Shown: positions 25,618 to 35,442 of the stretch, piece after piece
Position numbering within the stretch: the stretch's first letter is position 1
How the letters are laid out: every line of letters begins with the position of its first letter
Assembly (NCBI RefSeq): GCF_002355855.1
Contig: NZ_AP017656.1
Coordinates: 1-64,000 of the forward strand
Origin: Sphingobium cloacae
GTDB lineage: Bacteria; Pseudomonadota; Alphaproteobacteria; Sphingomonadales; Sphingomonadaceae
Reading direction: 5' to 3'
Length of the DNA: 64,000 nucleotides
Notes under the pieces: generated by a model
Databases searched by the model: none
What the model saw: the letters and a program-made list of their open reading frames with translations, nothing else
What the model was told of the DNA's origin: nothing
Program-made: the position numbers and the translations under genes

Positions 25618-25785
25618 GATCAAGATACATGGTCGGCTCCATCGCGGAATGCCGCATTGTCAAAGCTCTGGCTTCTGTCGCTTAGGGCAGCGCTTCCTAA
25701 AACGAAAAGAAGGCAATGTGCGCGTCTCCGCGAACAAAGCCTCCAGCGATCAATCTAAGAGATTCCGCCGCGCTTCTCAATCGTA

Positions 25786-25823
25786 GGGGGCGTTTGCGGG
25801 AGGGGGCGGAATCCTACGCTAAG
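25786..25823 (+). repeat. Left 38-bp inverted repeat of outer Tn3 element
   Basis: Starts GGGGGCGTTTGCGGGAGG and ends CTACGCTAAG, the GGGG...TAAG pattern of Tn3-family ends. The tnpA stop codon (25814-25816) lies inside it. Confidence 0.93.
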
Positions 25824-27618
25824 GATTTGGGCCAGCGATATTCCCCGGTTAGATTGATGTGTTCCCATCCCAACGGCGAGACGTGGGCGAGTAGATCAGG
25901 CGCGATATGGGTACCGCTGGCGGCCCGGGTATTGACGACCTCGCCGAGCTTCATGGTGTTCCAGAATATGATGATGGCGGCGAGCAGGTTCATTCCGGCG
26001 ATGCGATAGTGCTGGCCTTCGCCGGATCGATCCCGGATTTCACCTCGGCGGTGGAAGCTGATGGCGCGCTTTAGGGCGTGGTGGGCCTCACCCTTGTTGA
26101 GGCCGATCTGAGCCTGGCGCTGGAGGCCGGCATCAAGAATCCAGTCGATCATGAACAGGGTTCGCTCGATGCGGCCCACCTCTCGCAATGCGAGGGCCAG
26201 CTCATTCTGGCGCGGGTAAGAGGCGAGCTTGCGAAGAATCTGGCTGGGGGCGACGATCCCCGCTGCGATCGTCGCCATGATGCGCAGGATGTCGGGCCAG
26301 TTGCGCTCGATGAGCGGTTCATTGATCTTACCTCCGACCAGCGCTCGCACATTGGCCGGCGTCGCGTTGGGCGTGAAGGCATAGAGTCTTTTCTGAGGGA
26401 GATCGCGGATACGGGGGGCGAACCTGTAGCCGAGCAAGGCGCAGGCGGCGAACACATGATCGGTGAAGCCGCCCGTGTCGGCAAAATGCTGGCGAACGCG
26501 GCGGCCCGCGTCATTCATGAGCAGCCCGTCCAGGATATAGGGAGCCTCGCTGACCGTTGCCGGGATCACCTGGGTTGCGAACGGCGCATATTGATCGGAC
26601 ACATGGCTGTATCCCTTGAGGCCCGGGACGTTGCCATATTTCGCGTTGATCAGATTCATCGCCTCGCCCTGCTCGGTAGCAAGGAAGAACTGCCCGTCGC
26701 TGGATGCCGATTGCCCTTGTCCCCAGAAGGCGGCCATGGGCAGGGCGGCGTGGGCCTCCACGATCATGGCGAGCGCCCGATCATAGGCGCTGCCTTCGAC
26801 ATGCCAGCGCGCGATCCGCAGCAATTCCCAGAAGCTGTGCGTGTTGGTCGCCGCCGCCATCTTGCGCAAACCGAGATTGACGCCTTCCGCCAGCAACACG
26901 TTCATCAGGCCGATCCGGTCGCTGCAGGGCGCGCCGGTGCGCAGATGCGTGAACGCCTCGGAAAATCCGGTTCGCTCATCGACTTCCAGCAACAGATCGG
27001 TGATCCTCGCGGGCGGGAGCTGTTGATAGAGATCGAGCACGAGATCCTCGGCCCCTTCGGGCGTGTCGGCCCTCAGCTTGTCGATGTGCAGCTTGCCGTT
27101 CTCGATGATGCCGCCTGGGATCGTGCCGGTTCGCGCCGCGCGGCCAAACTCCTTCAGCCGTGTATCCAGTCGAGCCCTGCGCTCGGCCAGCCATTCGCCG
27201 GGTCGCAGCGGCACGGCGAGCCGCGCGGTCTGCTCTATCGCCTGTGGCGGGACCAGAAGCTGCTTGAGGTCGCCATAGCGGCGCGATCCCGCCAACCATA
27301 TGTCACCGGACCGGAAGGCGTCGCGGATGTGGAACAGCACCGCGATTTCCCAAAGCCGGTGGTCGCCGCTGGGCTCAGCGCGAAGATGACGATGCCATTT
27401 CGAGTTGGGACGTAGAAAATCCACCGGCGGATCGACCTTGATCCCGTTACGCAGCATCGCAACGGCCGCCAGAAGAGGCGTGGCGATCGGCGCCGCCTGC
27501 ATGTCGAGCAGGCGCAGCATCCTGGGCGCGTAGAGGCGGAAACGGTGATAGCCGTCCAGCACACGGCTGAGCGGGTCGGCCGCGAGCACGTTGGTCAGCG
27601 CGGAGGCCGTGGCGACAA
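25814..27618 (-). pseudogene. tnpA: Outer Tn3 transposase, C-terminal part (interrupted)
   Basis: The last ~600 codons of a Tn3-family transposase, carrying the catalytic domain: YSHVSDQYAPF, TGGFTDHVFAACALLGYRFA and NKGEAHHALKRAI. The frame runs upstream to 27613 and into the 5-bp target duplication at 27614-27618, where the mer transposon begins. The N-terminal part is at 34226-35317. Joined across one copy of the duplication the two give 964 codons including the stop with no frameshift, so the gene was intact before the insertion. The open frame alone could start at GTG 27589, but the product would lack DNA-binding domains. Confidence 0.93.
27614..27618. repeat. Target duplication GACAA, left copy
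   Basis: GACAA directly left of the mer transposon, repeated at 34226-34230 directly right of it. Five base pairs is the standard Tn3-family duplication. Confidence 0.9.
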
Positions 27619-27666
27619 GGCGTCACCTCAAGCTTTGTACGCTGAACAACGATTTTCCGGACATAA
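27619..27666 (+). repeat. Left inverted repeat of mer transposon
   Basis: Begins GGCGTCACCTCAAG and ends CGGACATAA. It pairs with 34178-34225 over about 48 bp with a handful of mismatches. The outer GGCG differs from the commoner GGGG of the family. Confidence 0.9.
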
Positions 27667-27680
27667 TGTGAACATTGGTG

Positions 27681-28241
27681 TCAGGCAGCGGCGCGAAGGT
27701 ACTGGTAGAGGGTTTCGCGGCTGATGCCCATGTCGCGCGCGATGGTCGCCTTGCGTTCACCGGCGGCAACGCGGCGGTGCAGATCGGCAATCATCTCATC
27801 CGAGAGCGACCGTTTCCGCCCCCGATAGGCGCCGCGCTGCCGAGCGATCGCAATGCCTTCGCGTTGCCGTTCGCGGATCAGGGCGCGCTCGAACTCAGCA
27901 AACGCACCCATGACCGAGAGCATCAGATTGGCCATCGGGGAGTCCTCCCCCGAGAAGGACAGGCTTTCCTTCTCAAACTCGATCCGGATACCTCGCTTGG
28001 TGAGGCCCTGGACCAGCTTGCGCAGGTCATCCAGATTGCGGGCCAACCGATCCATGCTGTGGACGACGACGGTATCGCCTTCGCGGGCGAAAGTGAGCAG
28101 AGCCTCAAGCTGGGGGCGGTTGACGTCCTTGCCCGATGCCTTGTCGGTGAAGGTCCGATCGAGCGACTGACCTTCCAATTGGCGATCCACATTCTGATCG
28201 AACGTGCTGACCCGGACATAGCCGATCCGTTGCCCCTTCAC
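27681..28241 (-). CDS. tnpR: Serine resolvase of the mer transposon
   Basis: 186-aa small serine recombinase: IGYVRVSTFDQN with the catalytic Ser (~14), VHSMDRLARNLDDL, EFERALIRERQREG and a C-terminal HTH (KATIARDMGISRETLYQYL). It resolves cointegrates of the 6.6-kb transposon. It starts 14 bp inside the left repeat and reads leftward, away from the mer genes. It differs clearly from the resolvases at 8420 and 35443. Confidence 0.93.
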   Translation of the reverse strand: MKGQRIGYVRVSTFDQNVDRQLEGQSLDRTFTDKASGKDVNRPQLEALLTFAREGDTVVVHSMDRLARNLDDLRKLVQGLTKRGIRIEFEKESLSFSGEDSPMANLMLSVMGAFAEFERALIRERQREGIAIARQRGAYRGRKRSLSDEMIADLHRRVAAGERKATIARDMGISRETLYQYLRAAA

Positions 28242-28411
28242 TGCGCACTCTCTCCATCAAAATGTCAGGTTGAAATCTATGATACGCAACGACATTCGTC
28301 AACAAATTCCGTTTAGTACCCTAATCTGACAGAAACCGCGGTAGCGCCCTGACGTCCGGTTAGGCTATACTCCAAGCTGACATCACAAAATCAAATCCCT
28401 CAAAGATGGCG
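28242..28411. promoter_or_regulatory. Probable res site between tnpR and merR
   Basis: 170 bp without a gene, upstream of tnpR and downstream of merR. It is AT-richer than its surroundings and has short inverted elements, such as CTGACA at 28330 facing TGTCAG at 28263. The resolution site and tnpR promoter are expected here; subsites were not delimited. Confidence 0.45.
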
Positions 28412-28834
28412 TCAATTGCCTTGATGGGGTAAAAACTGGAGTGCTTCCAGGATGGGACATTCGGCAACGTCATCTCCAGTGCATCTGGCTAACGTGGTCG
28501 CCAGCGTCACCTCTATCTTCTGCAAATCTGCAATGCGGCGGCGGACATCTTCAAGGTGGAGTTCGGTTCTCGCCATAACCTCCGCGCAGGTTTGTGCACC
28601 GGTATCGGTGAGCGACAACAATGACCGTATCTCATCCATTGCATAGCCAAGGTCGCGCGCGCGCAGGATGAACTGCAACCTTTGCACCAGTTCCGGCGAA
28701 TAGACGCGGTAGCCGTTGGAACTGCGAGGCGGCCCCGGCAGCAATCCCACCTTCTCGTAATAGCGGATGGTTTCGAGATTGCAGCCTGTTTTCCGGGCAA
28801 GCTGGGCACGCAAGATGCCGACCTGTTGCTCCAT
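28412..28834 (-). CDS. merR: Mercury-responsive regulator MerR
   Basis: 140-aa MerR. The N-terminal HTH includes NLETIRYYEKVGLLP. All three Hg(II)-binding cysteines have counterparts: QTCAEV (Cys82 of Tn501 MerR), ARCTGDD (Cys117) and AECPILEAL (Cys126). It represses without and activates with Hg(II). The start at 28834 follows GAGGTATTTTC. It is divergent from merTPA, with the operator at 28851-28867 between them. Confidence 0.93.
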   Translation of the reverse strand: MEQQVGILRAQLARKTGCNLETIRYYEKVGLLPGPPRSSNGYRVYSPELVQRLQFILRARDLGYAMDEIRSLLSLTDTGAQTCAEVMARTELHLEDVRRRIADLQKIEVTLATTLARCTGDDVAECPILEALQFLPHQGN

Positions 28835-28845
28835 GAAAATACCTC

Positions 28846-28876
28846 TTGAGTCTGTAGTGGCTACAGAGCCTACACT
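28846..28876 (+). promoter_or_regulatory. mer operator/promoter
   Basis: TTGAGT (28846-28851) and TACACT (28871-28876) are 19 bp apart. The perfect dyad TCTGTAG-TGG-CTACAGA (28851-28867) lies in the spacer. This is the classic under-twisted MerR-controlled promoter driving merTPA. Confidence 0.88.
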
Positions 28877-28910
28877 GCGAATCACTCAGTTGGAACAAGG
28901 GATTCAAGCC

Positions 28911-29306
28911 ATGGTCTCAACGCCGGAAGCGGGACAGCCAGCCCTCACCGAAAACCACGAGCCGAAGCAGGCAAACTGGGTTGCGGCGGGCGCATTGATC
29001 GGCGCGGGGCTCGCCTCGGCTTGCTGCGTCGTCCCGCTACTGTTGGTTATGCTCGGAATTTCCGGCGCGTGGATCGCCAACCTGACGGCGCTCGAACCTT
29101 ACAAGCCCTATGTCGCAGGCGTAACGCTCGCGCTGCTCGGCTACGGCTTCTGGCATGTCTATTTCAAGCCGAAACCGCCCTGTGAAGACGGTTCCTACTG
29201 CGCTCGTCCACAATCGGCTTGGACCACCAAGGCGGTGCTGTGGCTGGGCCTTGCCGTCGCCATCCTGGCGCTCACCATCGACTGGTGGGCACCCTGGTTC
29301 TATTGA
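28911..29306 (+). CDS. merT: Mercuric ion transporter MerT
   Basis: 131-aa inner-membrane protein with three predicted membrane segments. The vicinal cysteine pair in the first segment (ASACCVVPLL) and the cytoplasmic-loop cysteines (PPCEDGSYC) are the Hg(II) relay of MerT. It takes Hg(II) from MerP and passes it to MerA. It is preceded by a poorly conserved N-terminal ~25 residues and followed 12 bp later by merP. Confidence 0.9.
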   Translation: MVSTPEAGQPALTENHEPKQANWVAAGALIGAGLASACCVVPLLLVMLGISGAWIANLTALEPYKPYVAGVTLALLGYGFWHVYFKPKPPCEDGSYCARPQSAWTTKAVLWLGLAVAILALTIDWWAPWFY

Positions 29307-29318
29307 AAGGAAATACCC

Positions 29319-29648
29319 ATGAAAAAGACAGTATGTATCGCTATGGCCGTGCTGGCTATGGCTGGCGGCGGGGTCGCCTATGCAGTTAGTGGCACGGCGC
29401 AAGATCGCCCCGCGGCTACCGCAACCGCTCAGAAGCAAACCACCTTTGCCATAGAGAACATGACCTGCGCCACCTGCCCGATCACCGTGAAGAAGGCGAT
29501 GGAAGGCGTCGCCGGGGTAACGGCGGTCACGGTCGATTTCGCAGCCAAGACCGCGCGCGCAACCTATAACCCGCGCCGCACCAATGCTGCTGCGATTGCC
29601 GCTGCATCAACCAACGCGGGTTATCCGGCGCGCGCTATTCAAAACTGA
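29319..29648 (+). CDS. merP: Periplasmic mercury-binding protein MerP
   Basis: 109-aa protein. The signal peptide (MKKTVCIAMAVLAMAGGGVA) and a short spacer precede one HMA domain with the motif MTCATCP. It sequesters Hg(II) in the periplasm and hands it to MerT. AAAGGAAA precedes the start. Confidence 0.93.
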   Translation: MKKTVCIAMAVLAMAGGGVAYAVSGTAQDRPAATATAQKQTTFAIENMTCATCPITVKKAMEGVAGVTAVTVDFAAKTARATYNPRRTNAAAIAAASTNAGYPARAIQN

Positions 29649-29685
29649 GCGGGGCGCCGCCAGCGCCTCAAGAAAGCGATAAGCA

Positions 29686-31104
29686 ATGAACGACTGTTGC
29701 AACCGCCCCGGGCAGGAAGGATTTGACGTGGCCGTCATCGGCGCGGGTTCTGCCGGGTTCTCCGCCGCGATCGCCGCTGCCGATCTGGGCGCGAAAGTGG
29801 CGCTCGTCGGTCACGGCACGATTGGCGGCACCTGTGTCAATGTTGGCTGCGTTCCTTCCAAGACGCTGATCCGCGCCGCCGAAGCGGTGCATGGTGGGCT
29901 TGCCGCCGCGCGCTTTCCCGGCCTTGGGGGCGCTGTCCAGATGGATGACTGGTCCGTATTGGCGGCGTCGAAGGACGATCTTGTCACGACGCTGCGCCAA
30001 AAAAAATATGTCGATCTGCTGCCCGCCTATGACGGTGTGAGCTATATCGAGGGCAAGGCACGCTTTGCCGATGGTGCGCTGATTGTCGGCGATGCGCCCA
30101 TGAAGGTCGGCAAGGTCATATTGGCGATGGGTGCGCACGCCGCCGTGCCGCCGATTCCGGGGATGGACAGCGTGCCCTACCTAACCAGCACATCGGCGCT
30201 GGCGCTGGATCGCTTGCCCAAATCGCTGCTGGTGATCGGTGGCGGGGTGATCGGGGTAGAACTGGGACAGATGTTTTCGCGTCTGGGCGTTGATGTCACC
30301 ATCTGCTGCCGAAGCCGCCTGCTCCCCGAAATGGACCCGGAAGTGAGTGCCGCGCTGAAAAACTATTTGGAAGCCGAGGGCGTGCGGGTTTGCGCAGGTG
30401 TCGGCTATCAGCGTATCGCCCAAACACAGAGCGGGGTCGAATTGACCTGCGAGGGGCATTGTGACACCGTCGCGGCGGAACAGGTGCTCATCGCCACCGG
30501 ACGCCGACCCAATAGCGACGGGCTTGGGCTGGAGGAGCGCGGCATAGTGCTTGCCCGTAATGGTGGAATCGTCGTCGATGACCACCTCGAAACGTCGGTT
30601 CCAGGCATTTACGCGGCGGGCGATGTAACGGGACGGGACCAGTTCGTCTACATGGCCGCCTATGGCGCAAAACTGGCCGCGCGCAACGCGGTGACGGGCA
30701 ACCAATACCGCTACGACAATTCCTCCATGCCATCCGTCGTCTTCACCGACCCGCAAGTCGCCAGCGCCGGCCTCACTGAAACGACAGCACGGGCGCAAGG
30801 CCTGGACATCAAGGTTTCGCTGCTCCCGCTCGATGCTGTGCCAAGGGCACTGGCAGCACGCGATACGCGGGGTCTCATCAAACTGATTGCCGACAAGGCG
30901 AACGACCGTTTGCTGGGCGGCCAGATCATGGCACCCGAAGGCGCGGATTCGATCCAGACACTGGTGCTGGCGATCAAACACGGCATGACCACCCTGGAAT
31001 TGGGTGCAACGATATTTCCTTACCTGACCACTGTGGAAGGCCTCAAACTGGCGGCCCAAACGTTTGATAAGGATGTCGCCAAACTGTCTTGCTGCGCCGG
31101 GTGA
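29686..31104 (+). CDS. merA: Mercuric reductase MerA (without N-terminal HMA domain)
   Basis: 472-aa flavoprotein reducing Hg(II) to Hg(0) with NADPH. FAD-binding GAGSAGFSAA is followed by the redox disulfide GGTCVNVGCVPSK (~46-56). The NADPH site is GGGVIGVELG and the C-terminal Cys pair is SCCAG. The N-terminal MerP-like domain of Tn501 MerA is absent, as in many environmental MerA proteins. Last gene of merTPA, followed 91 bp later by tnpA. Confidence 0.95.
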   Translation: MNDCCNRPGQEGFDVAVIGAGSAGFSAAIAAADLGAKVALVGHGTIGGTCVNVGCVPSKTLIRAAEAVHGGLAAARFPGLGGAVQMDDWSVLAASKDDLVTTLRQKKYVDLLPAYDGVSYIEGKARFADGALIVGDAPMKVGKVILAMGAHAAVPPIPGMDSVPYLTSTSALALDRLPKSLLVIGGGVIGVELGQMFSRLGVDVTICCRSRLLPEMDPEVSAALKNYLEAEGVRVCAGVGYQRIAQTQSGVELTCEGHCDTVAAEQVLIATGRRPNSDGLGLEERGIVLARNGGIVVDDHLETSVPGIYAAGDVTGRDQFVYMAAYGAKLAARNAVTGNQYRYDNSSMPSVVFTDPQVASAGLTETTARAQGLDIKVSLLPLDAVPRALAARDTRGLIKLIADKANDRLLGGQIMAPEGADSIQTLVLAIKHGMTTLELGATIFPYLTTVEGLKLAAQTFDKDVAKLSCCAG

Positions 31105-31195
31105 TTGCTCGGGGATCAACCGGCAACGAATGGCCTCCCTCCAGTGCAAGCCGCTTTGGTGTCAATTTTGTTATTCGCCTCAGCGGGAGAGCAAA

Positions 31196-34165
31196 ATGGC
31201 ACGACGCCGACTTCTGACCGGAGACGAGCGCCGGCGCCTGTTCGATCCTCCTGTCCAAGAAACCGCGATCATTGGGCATTATACCCTTTCTGCGGAAGAT
31301 GTTGAATTGGTTGGGCGCCGCTATGGTCCAGCAAATCGCCTCGGTCTGGCTGCACAAATCGCTTTGATGCGACATCCCGGCTTTGGTCTGCAACCCGAGA
31401 TCGGGCTTCCCGACGTCATTCTTCAGTACCTCGCGGCACAGTTATTCGTCGATCCTTCCTCCTTCTCTGCATATGGTCAGCGCGCGCAAACCCGTACCGA
31501 TCATGCCGATCTCGTGGCGCGTTATCTTGGCATACGCCCGTTTCGACGCGGCGACCTGGCACTTGCCCTGAATCTTGCCGCGCAAGCCGCCGAGTATACA
31601 GACAGAGGTGAACCGATTGTTCGCGCCCTCATGGTTGGCCTGAAGGGTGAGCGGTTCATTCTTCCGTCAGGCGACACACTGGAACGCGCCGGTCTTGCTG
31701 GCCGGGCACGCGCACGCAAAGCTGCCGCAGCCGCAATCGTCGAAGGCCTCAGCTCTGCTGAACTGACACGGCTAGACGAACTCGTAATCAACAACCCGGA
31801 TTTCGGCATGACACCGCTGGCGTGGTTGCGTAATTTCGAAGAAGCCCCGACTGCGGCCAATATCAATGGCTTGCTTGAGCGCCTGCGCTATGTTCGCGGC
31901 ATAGGTATCCACCCGGTAGTTGGGGGCGCCATTCCGGAATTCCGCTTTGCCCAATTTGTCCGCGAGGGCGGCGTGGCACCGGCATTCCTGCTTTCGGATT
32001 ACAGCGTCAATCGCAGGCGGGCGACGTTGACGGCCGCAGTGATCGACCTTGAGGCCAGACTTGCCGATGCCGCGATCCAAATGTTTGACCGACTTATCGG
32101 CGGCATGTTCACGCGCGCGCGGCGTGGGCGCGAGCGTCGCTACCAAGATAGTATTCAGTCGGTGGGGCAACTCATGCGGCTGTTTGGCGCCACGATTACA
32201 GCACTTGATGAGGCTGTCCAGAATGGCGGCGATCCGCTCGAATTGATTGACGAAGCGGTGGGCTGGCACCGGCTTGTTGCGGCAAAGGCCCAAGTAGATG
32301 CCCTTGCTGATCTTGCCGGCGAGGACGCACTGGTAACGGCAACCGAGCGTTACGCCACGCTACGGCGTTTCAGCCCGGCATTTCTGGACGCCTTCACCTT
32401 CAAGGCGTCTGGAACAGGGACGGCACTGATCAAAGCCATCGATGTCATTCGCGATGCGAACACACGAAAGTCGCGCGACCTTCCCGATGGCGTTCCACTG
32501 CCATTCCCCAATCGGCAGTGGAAGCGTCTCATCACCGAAAGCGGCCGTATCGACCGCCGACGTTATGAAATTGCGATCATGGCAACCTTGCGTGATCGTT
32601 TGCGCGCCGGTGATGTATGGATCGAGGGAACCCGCAACTATCAGCGCTTCGATGCCTATTTGCTGGGTCGGCGCGACGCCGCCAAAGTGGCGGATGTGCT
32701 TCCGTTCGATTCAAATGCTGCATCCTACCTCGCTGACCGGGCACGAAATCTTGACTGGCGGCTGCGCCGATTTGCCAAGCAGTTGAAAACAAACAAGCTT
32801 GAGGGAGTGTCGCTCGAACGAGACCGGCTCAAGCTTCAGCAAATGCCGCCTGTCACCCCACCGGAAGCTGAAGCCCTCGATCGCAAGCTCGATACCCTGC
32901 TTCCCCGCGTGCGCATCACCGAGCTGCTGCTTGAAGTCGCCGAACGCACTGGTTTTTTGAACGCATTCCGTGACCTGCGCTCAGGCAAGGAGCACGACAA
33001 CCCCAGCACGGTACTCGCCGCAATTCTGGCTGATGGCACCAACCTCGGGCTGGAGCGGATGGCCAATGCCAGCGAAGGCGTCAGCTATGCCCAACTCGCA
33101 TGGACCCACAACTGGTATCTTTCACCCGAGAACTATCAGGCCGCGCTGGCCATGATCATCTCAGCCCATCACGAATTACCCTTCGCGCGGCATTGGGGCG
33201 CTGGCACCAGTTCGTCGTCCGATGGCCAGTTCTTCCGGTCGGGGCGGAGCCGTTCAGGGGCGGCGGACGTCAATGCCAAATATGGCGCCGAACCTGGCGT
33301 GAAAATCTATTCTCACCTTTCCGATCACTTCGCATCATTCGGATCACGGATCATGTCCGCGACGGCAGGTGAAGCGCCTTACGTGCTCGACGGGCTTGTC
33401 CTGGGCGCCGGCAACCTTCCGTTGCATGAGCACTATACCGATACCGGCGGCGCCACCGATCATGTTTTCGCACTCTGCCACCTACTCGGGTTCCGCTTCG
33501 CGCCACGGCTGCGCGATATTGGCGACCGCAAGCTGGGTTCGATCGCTGCGCCATCGACATACAAGGGCATCGAAAATCTGATGGGCCGCACCATCAAAAC
33601 GGCAGCGATCGAGGCCGATTGGGATGACATCGTCAGGATTGTCGCCTCAATCAAGGATGGCACGGTGGCGCCGTCAGTAATCTTGCGAAAACTTGCCGCC
33701 TACAAACGCCAGAACAGGCTGGATTTTGCATTGGCTGAACTGGGCCGTATCGAGCGCACTTTGTTCACGCTCGATTGGCTTGAACAACCGGAACTGCGAC
33801 GTGCCTGTCAGGCCGGTCTCAACAAAGGCGAGGCGAGGCACACGCTTGCCGCCGCCATCTATACCAACCGGCAGGGTCGGTTCACCGATCGCTCGCTGGA
33901 AAATCAGGAATTTCGCGCATCTGGGCTGAACCTGCTGATTGCGGCGATTTCCTACTGGAACACGGTCTATCTCGACCGGGCCGCCCAGCACCTCAACGCT
34001 GTCGGCACGACGTTCGATGCGGCACTGCTTGCGCACCTTTCTCCGATGGGCTGGGCGCACATCAGTCTGACCGGCGATTACCTCTGGGAGCAGGCCAGGC
34101 GACTTCCAGCAGGTGAATTCCACCCACTCAACGAGCCAATGGCGCGGTTGAAGCGTGTAGCGTAG
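31196..34165 (+). CDS. tnpA: Tn3-family transposase of the mer transposon
   Basis: 989-aa transposase, full length for the family. It starts MARRRLLTGDERRRLFDPPV after GGGAGAGCAAA. The catalytic domain shows VKIYSHLSDHFASF, TGGATDHVFALCHLLGFRFA and NKGEARHTLAAAI, matching the DDE regions of Tn3 transposases. It is clearly distinct from the interrupted outer transposase. It ends 12 bp before the right inverted repeat. Confidence 0.95.
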   Translation: MARRRLLTGDERRRLFDPPVQETAIIGHYTLSAEDVELVGRRYGPANRLGLAAQIALMRHPGFGLQPEIGLPDVILQYLAAQLFVDPSSFSAYGQRAQTRTDHADLVARYLGIRPFRRGDLALALNLAAQAAEYTDRGEPIVRALMVGLKGERFILPSGDTLERAGLAGRARARKAAAAAIVEGLSSAELTRLDELVINNPDFGMTPLAWLRNFEEAPTAANINGLLERLRYVRGIGIHPVVGGAIPEFRFAQFVREGGVAPAFLLSDYSVNRRRATLTAAVIDLEARLADAAIQMFDRLIGGMFTRARRGRERRYQDSIQSVGQLMRLFGATITALDEAVQNGGDPLELIDEAVGWHRLVAAKAQVDALADLAGEDALVTATERYATLRRFSPAFLDAFTFKASGTGTALIKAIDVIRDANTRKSRDLPDGVPLPFPNRQWKRLITESGRIDRRRYEIAIMATLRDRLRAGDVWIEGTRNYQRFDAYLLGRRDAAKVADVLPFDSNAASYLADRARNLDWRLRRFAKQLKTNKLEGVSLERDRLKLQQMPPVTPPEAEALDRKLDTLLPRVRITELLLEVAERTGFLNAFRDLRSGKEHDNPSTVLAAILADGTNLGLERMANASEGVSYAQLAWTHNWYLSPENYQAALAMIISAHHELPFARHWGAGTSSSSDGQFFRSGRSRSGAADVNAKYGAEPGVKIYSHLSDHFASFGSRIMSATAGEAPYVLDGLVLGAGNLPLHEHYTDTGGATDHVFALCHLLGFRFAPRLRDIGDRKLGSIAAPSTYKGIENLMGRTIKTAAIEADWDDIVRIVASIKDGTVAPSVILRKLAAYKRQNRLDFALAELGRIERTLFTLDWLEQPELRRACQAGLNKGEARHTLAAAIYTNRQGRFTDRSLENQEFRASGLNLLIAAISYWNTVYLDRAAQHLNAVGTTFDAALLAHLSPMGWAHISLTGDYLWEQARRLPAGEFHPLNEPMARLKRVA

Positions 34166-34177
34166 CCCATGTTCCGC

Positions 34178-34225
34178 TTATGTCCGAGAAATCGTTGTCT
34201 GGCGAACAAACCTTGAGGTGACGCC
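34178..34225 (-). repeat. Right inverted repeat of mer transposon
   Basis: Inverted counterpart of 27619-27666, ending ...GAGGTGACGCC at the outer edge and followed by GACAA. Confidence 0.9.
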
Positions 34226-34230
34226 GACAA
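34226..34230. repeat. Target duplication GACAA, right copy
   Basis: Matches 27614-27618. In the outer tnpA it encodes part of the Leu-Val codons at the break. Confidence 0.9.
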
Positions 34231-35317
34231 GGGTTCTGAACCGTTCCCAGCCAGGCCCGGTGGCGATTATCCCGTCCAGGGCCGTGCCATCGTCCTGCGC
34301 TCCAAGCAAAGCACCACCGATTTCGGCAAAGGACTTCAGCGTGTCCCGAACGGCCGCCTTTTCGTCGGCGATCCTGGTGTTGCAAAGGCGTTCGGAGGCC
34401 CGATAGAGACGGCCTACGATGCGATCGTGGGTCTCCACGATGACATCGGCCAGCGATGACCGCCATTCCAGGGTGCAGACAGCGAGGATCGCAAGCCGCC
34501 TGTCTTCGGGCAGATCACGCATGCCGTCGGCGTAATAGCGCTCGCCCTGCCGGCGAAGCCGGGTCACACGATGCGCCGGCACGCCGTCCAGCAAATCCGC
34601 CGGAAGATCGAACCTTTGAAGATATTCCAGTCGATCCATCAGCCGGTTAGCGGCTGCTGAATTTGCGCCAACCTCGAACTGTCGCAGCCATACGAAGCGC
34701 GTGACGCGACCATCCACCGTATCCTCCAACAGGTGAGCCAAATTCTCGCTCAGGGTTGGCGTGATGCGATGGGCGATAAGATCCTCGATCCGGCGCTCGG
34801 CCTCAACCAGCGCATCGGCGCAAAGGCGCTCGATCGTCGAGGAGCCGGGAAGGATCGTGCGGGTGCGGCGACACTCCGCAACGAAGCGACGGGCAAGATC
34901 CTCATTCGATGTCGCCGCCTCGGCTTCCCGAGCGATCCATTCGCGCAAATCCCGTGCGCCCCGCCCCGAAAAGGAGCGATAGCCGTAGATTCGGCGAAGG
35001 TCCGCCAGATGCTCGTGCCGGGTCTCCTCGCGCGCGGCATAGAGGAGTAGATCGTCGCTGGTCAGGCCGAGCTGGGCCGCGATGAAATCCGATACCTGCG
35101 CCGGGATCAACTCGCCAGGAGCGAGCACCCGGCCCGGGTAGCGCAGGACGCACAGTTGCAGCGCGAAGCCAAAACGATTGTGGGCGCGCCGGCGCTGGCG
35201 GATATGCCCGAGATCCTCATCGCTGAGGGTATAGTGCCGCAGCAGCTCACCTTGATCGACCGGCAAGTGAAGCAGCGCCTCGCGCTGTCGATCGGTCAGG
35301 GTCACGCGACGCGGCAT
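34226..35317 (-). pseudogene. tnpA: Outer Tn3 transposase, N-terminal part (interrupted)
   Basis: The first 364 codons of the outer transposase (MPRRVTLTDRQREALLHLPV and on), including the DUF4158-type N-terminal region. The reading frame continues 15 codons into the mer-transposon repeat and ends at 34178, adding a foreign tail. The remaining ~600 codons are at 25814-27613. The product would lack the catalytic domain. Confidence 0.93.
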
Positions 35318-35442
35318 ACATGCTCCTTATTCTTTCCGAGCTACGGTTTGAGATAGCTTGATTGAGATGCTGGTTAAGATACACAATAGCCCAATCTTAT
35401 GTGCTCATGTTCGTCACCGCCTCAAACCTTCGTTTGTGATCC
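35318..35442. promoter_or_regulatory. res/promoter region of outer Tn3 element
   Basis: 125 bp between the divergent tnpA and resolvase genes, noticeably AT-richer than its surroundings. This is the usual place for res and both promoters. Subsites were not resolved. Confidence 0.45.

Larger units (their letters stand above)
27619..34225. mobile_element. Inner Tn3-family mercury-resistance transposon
   Basis: 6,607 bp between ~48-bp inverted repeats, flanked by GACAA duplications and inserted in the outer tnpA. Gene order is resolvase (leftward), merR (leftward), merT-merP-merA (rightward), tnpA (rightward), so the mer genes lie between tnpR and tnpA. Clean duplications and intact genes indicate a recent insertion. 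Confidence 0.93.

Noticed and set aside
27589..27589. Reading the outer transposase C-terminal fragment as a complete gene with a GTG start
   Set aside because: The fragment lacks about 360 N-terminal residues that are found in frame at 34226-35317 beyond the mer transposon, so it is an interrupted gene.
28242..28411. Possible CRISPR-like or iteron repeats in the AT-richer gap
   Set aside because: Only short inverted elements expected of a res site were seen; no regular direct repeats.
34178..34225. Extra residues at the end of the outer transposase N-terminal fragment
   Set aside because: They are translated from the mer-transposon inverted repeat and are not part of the original gene.
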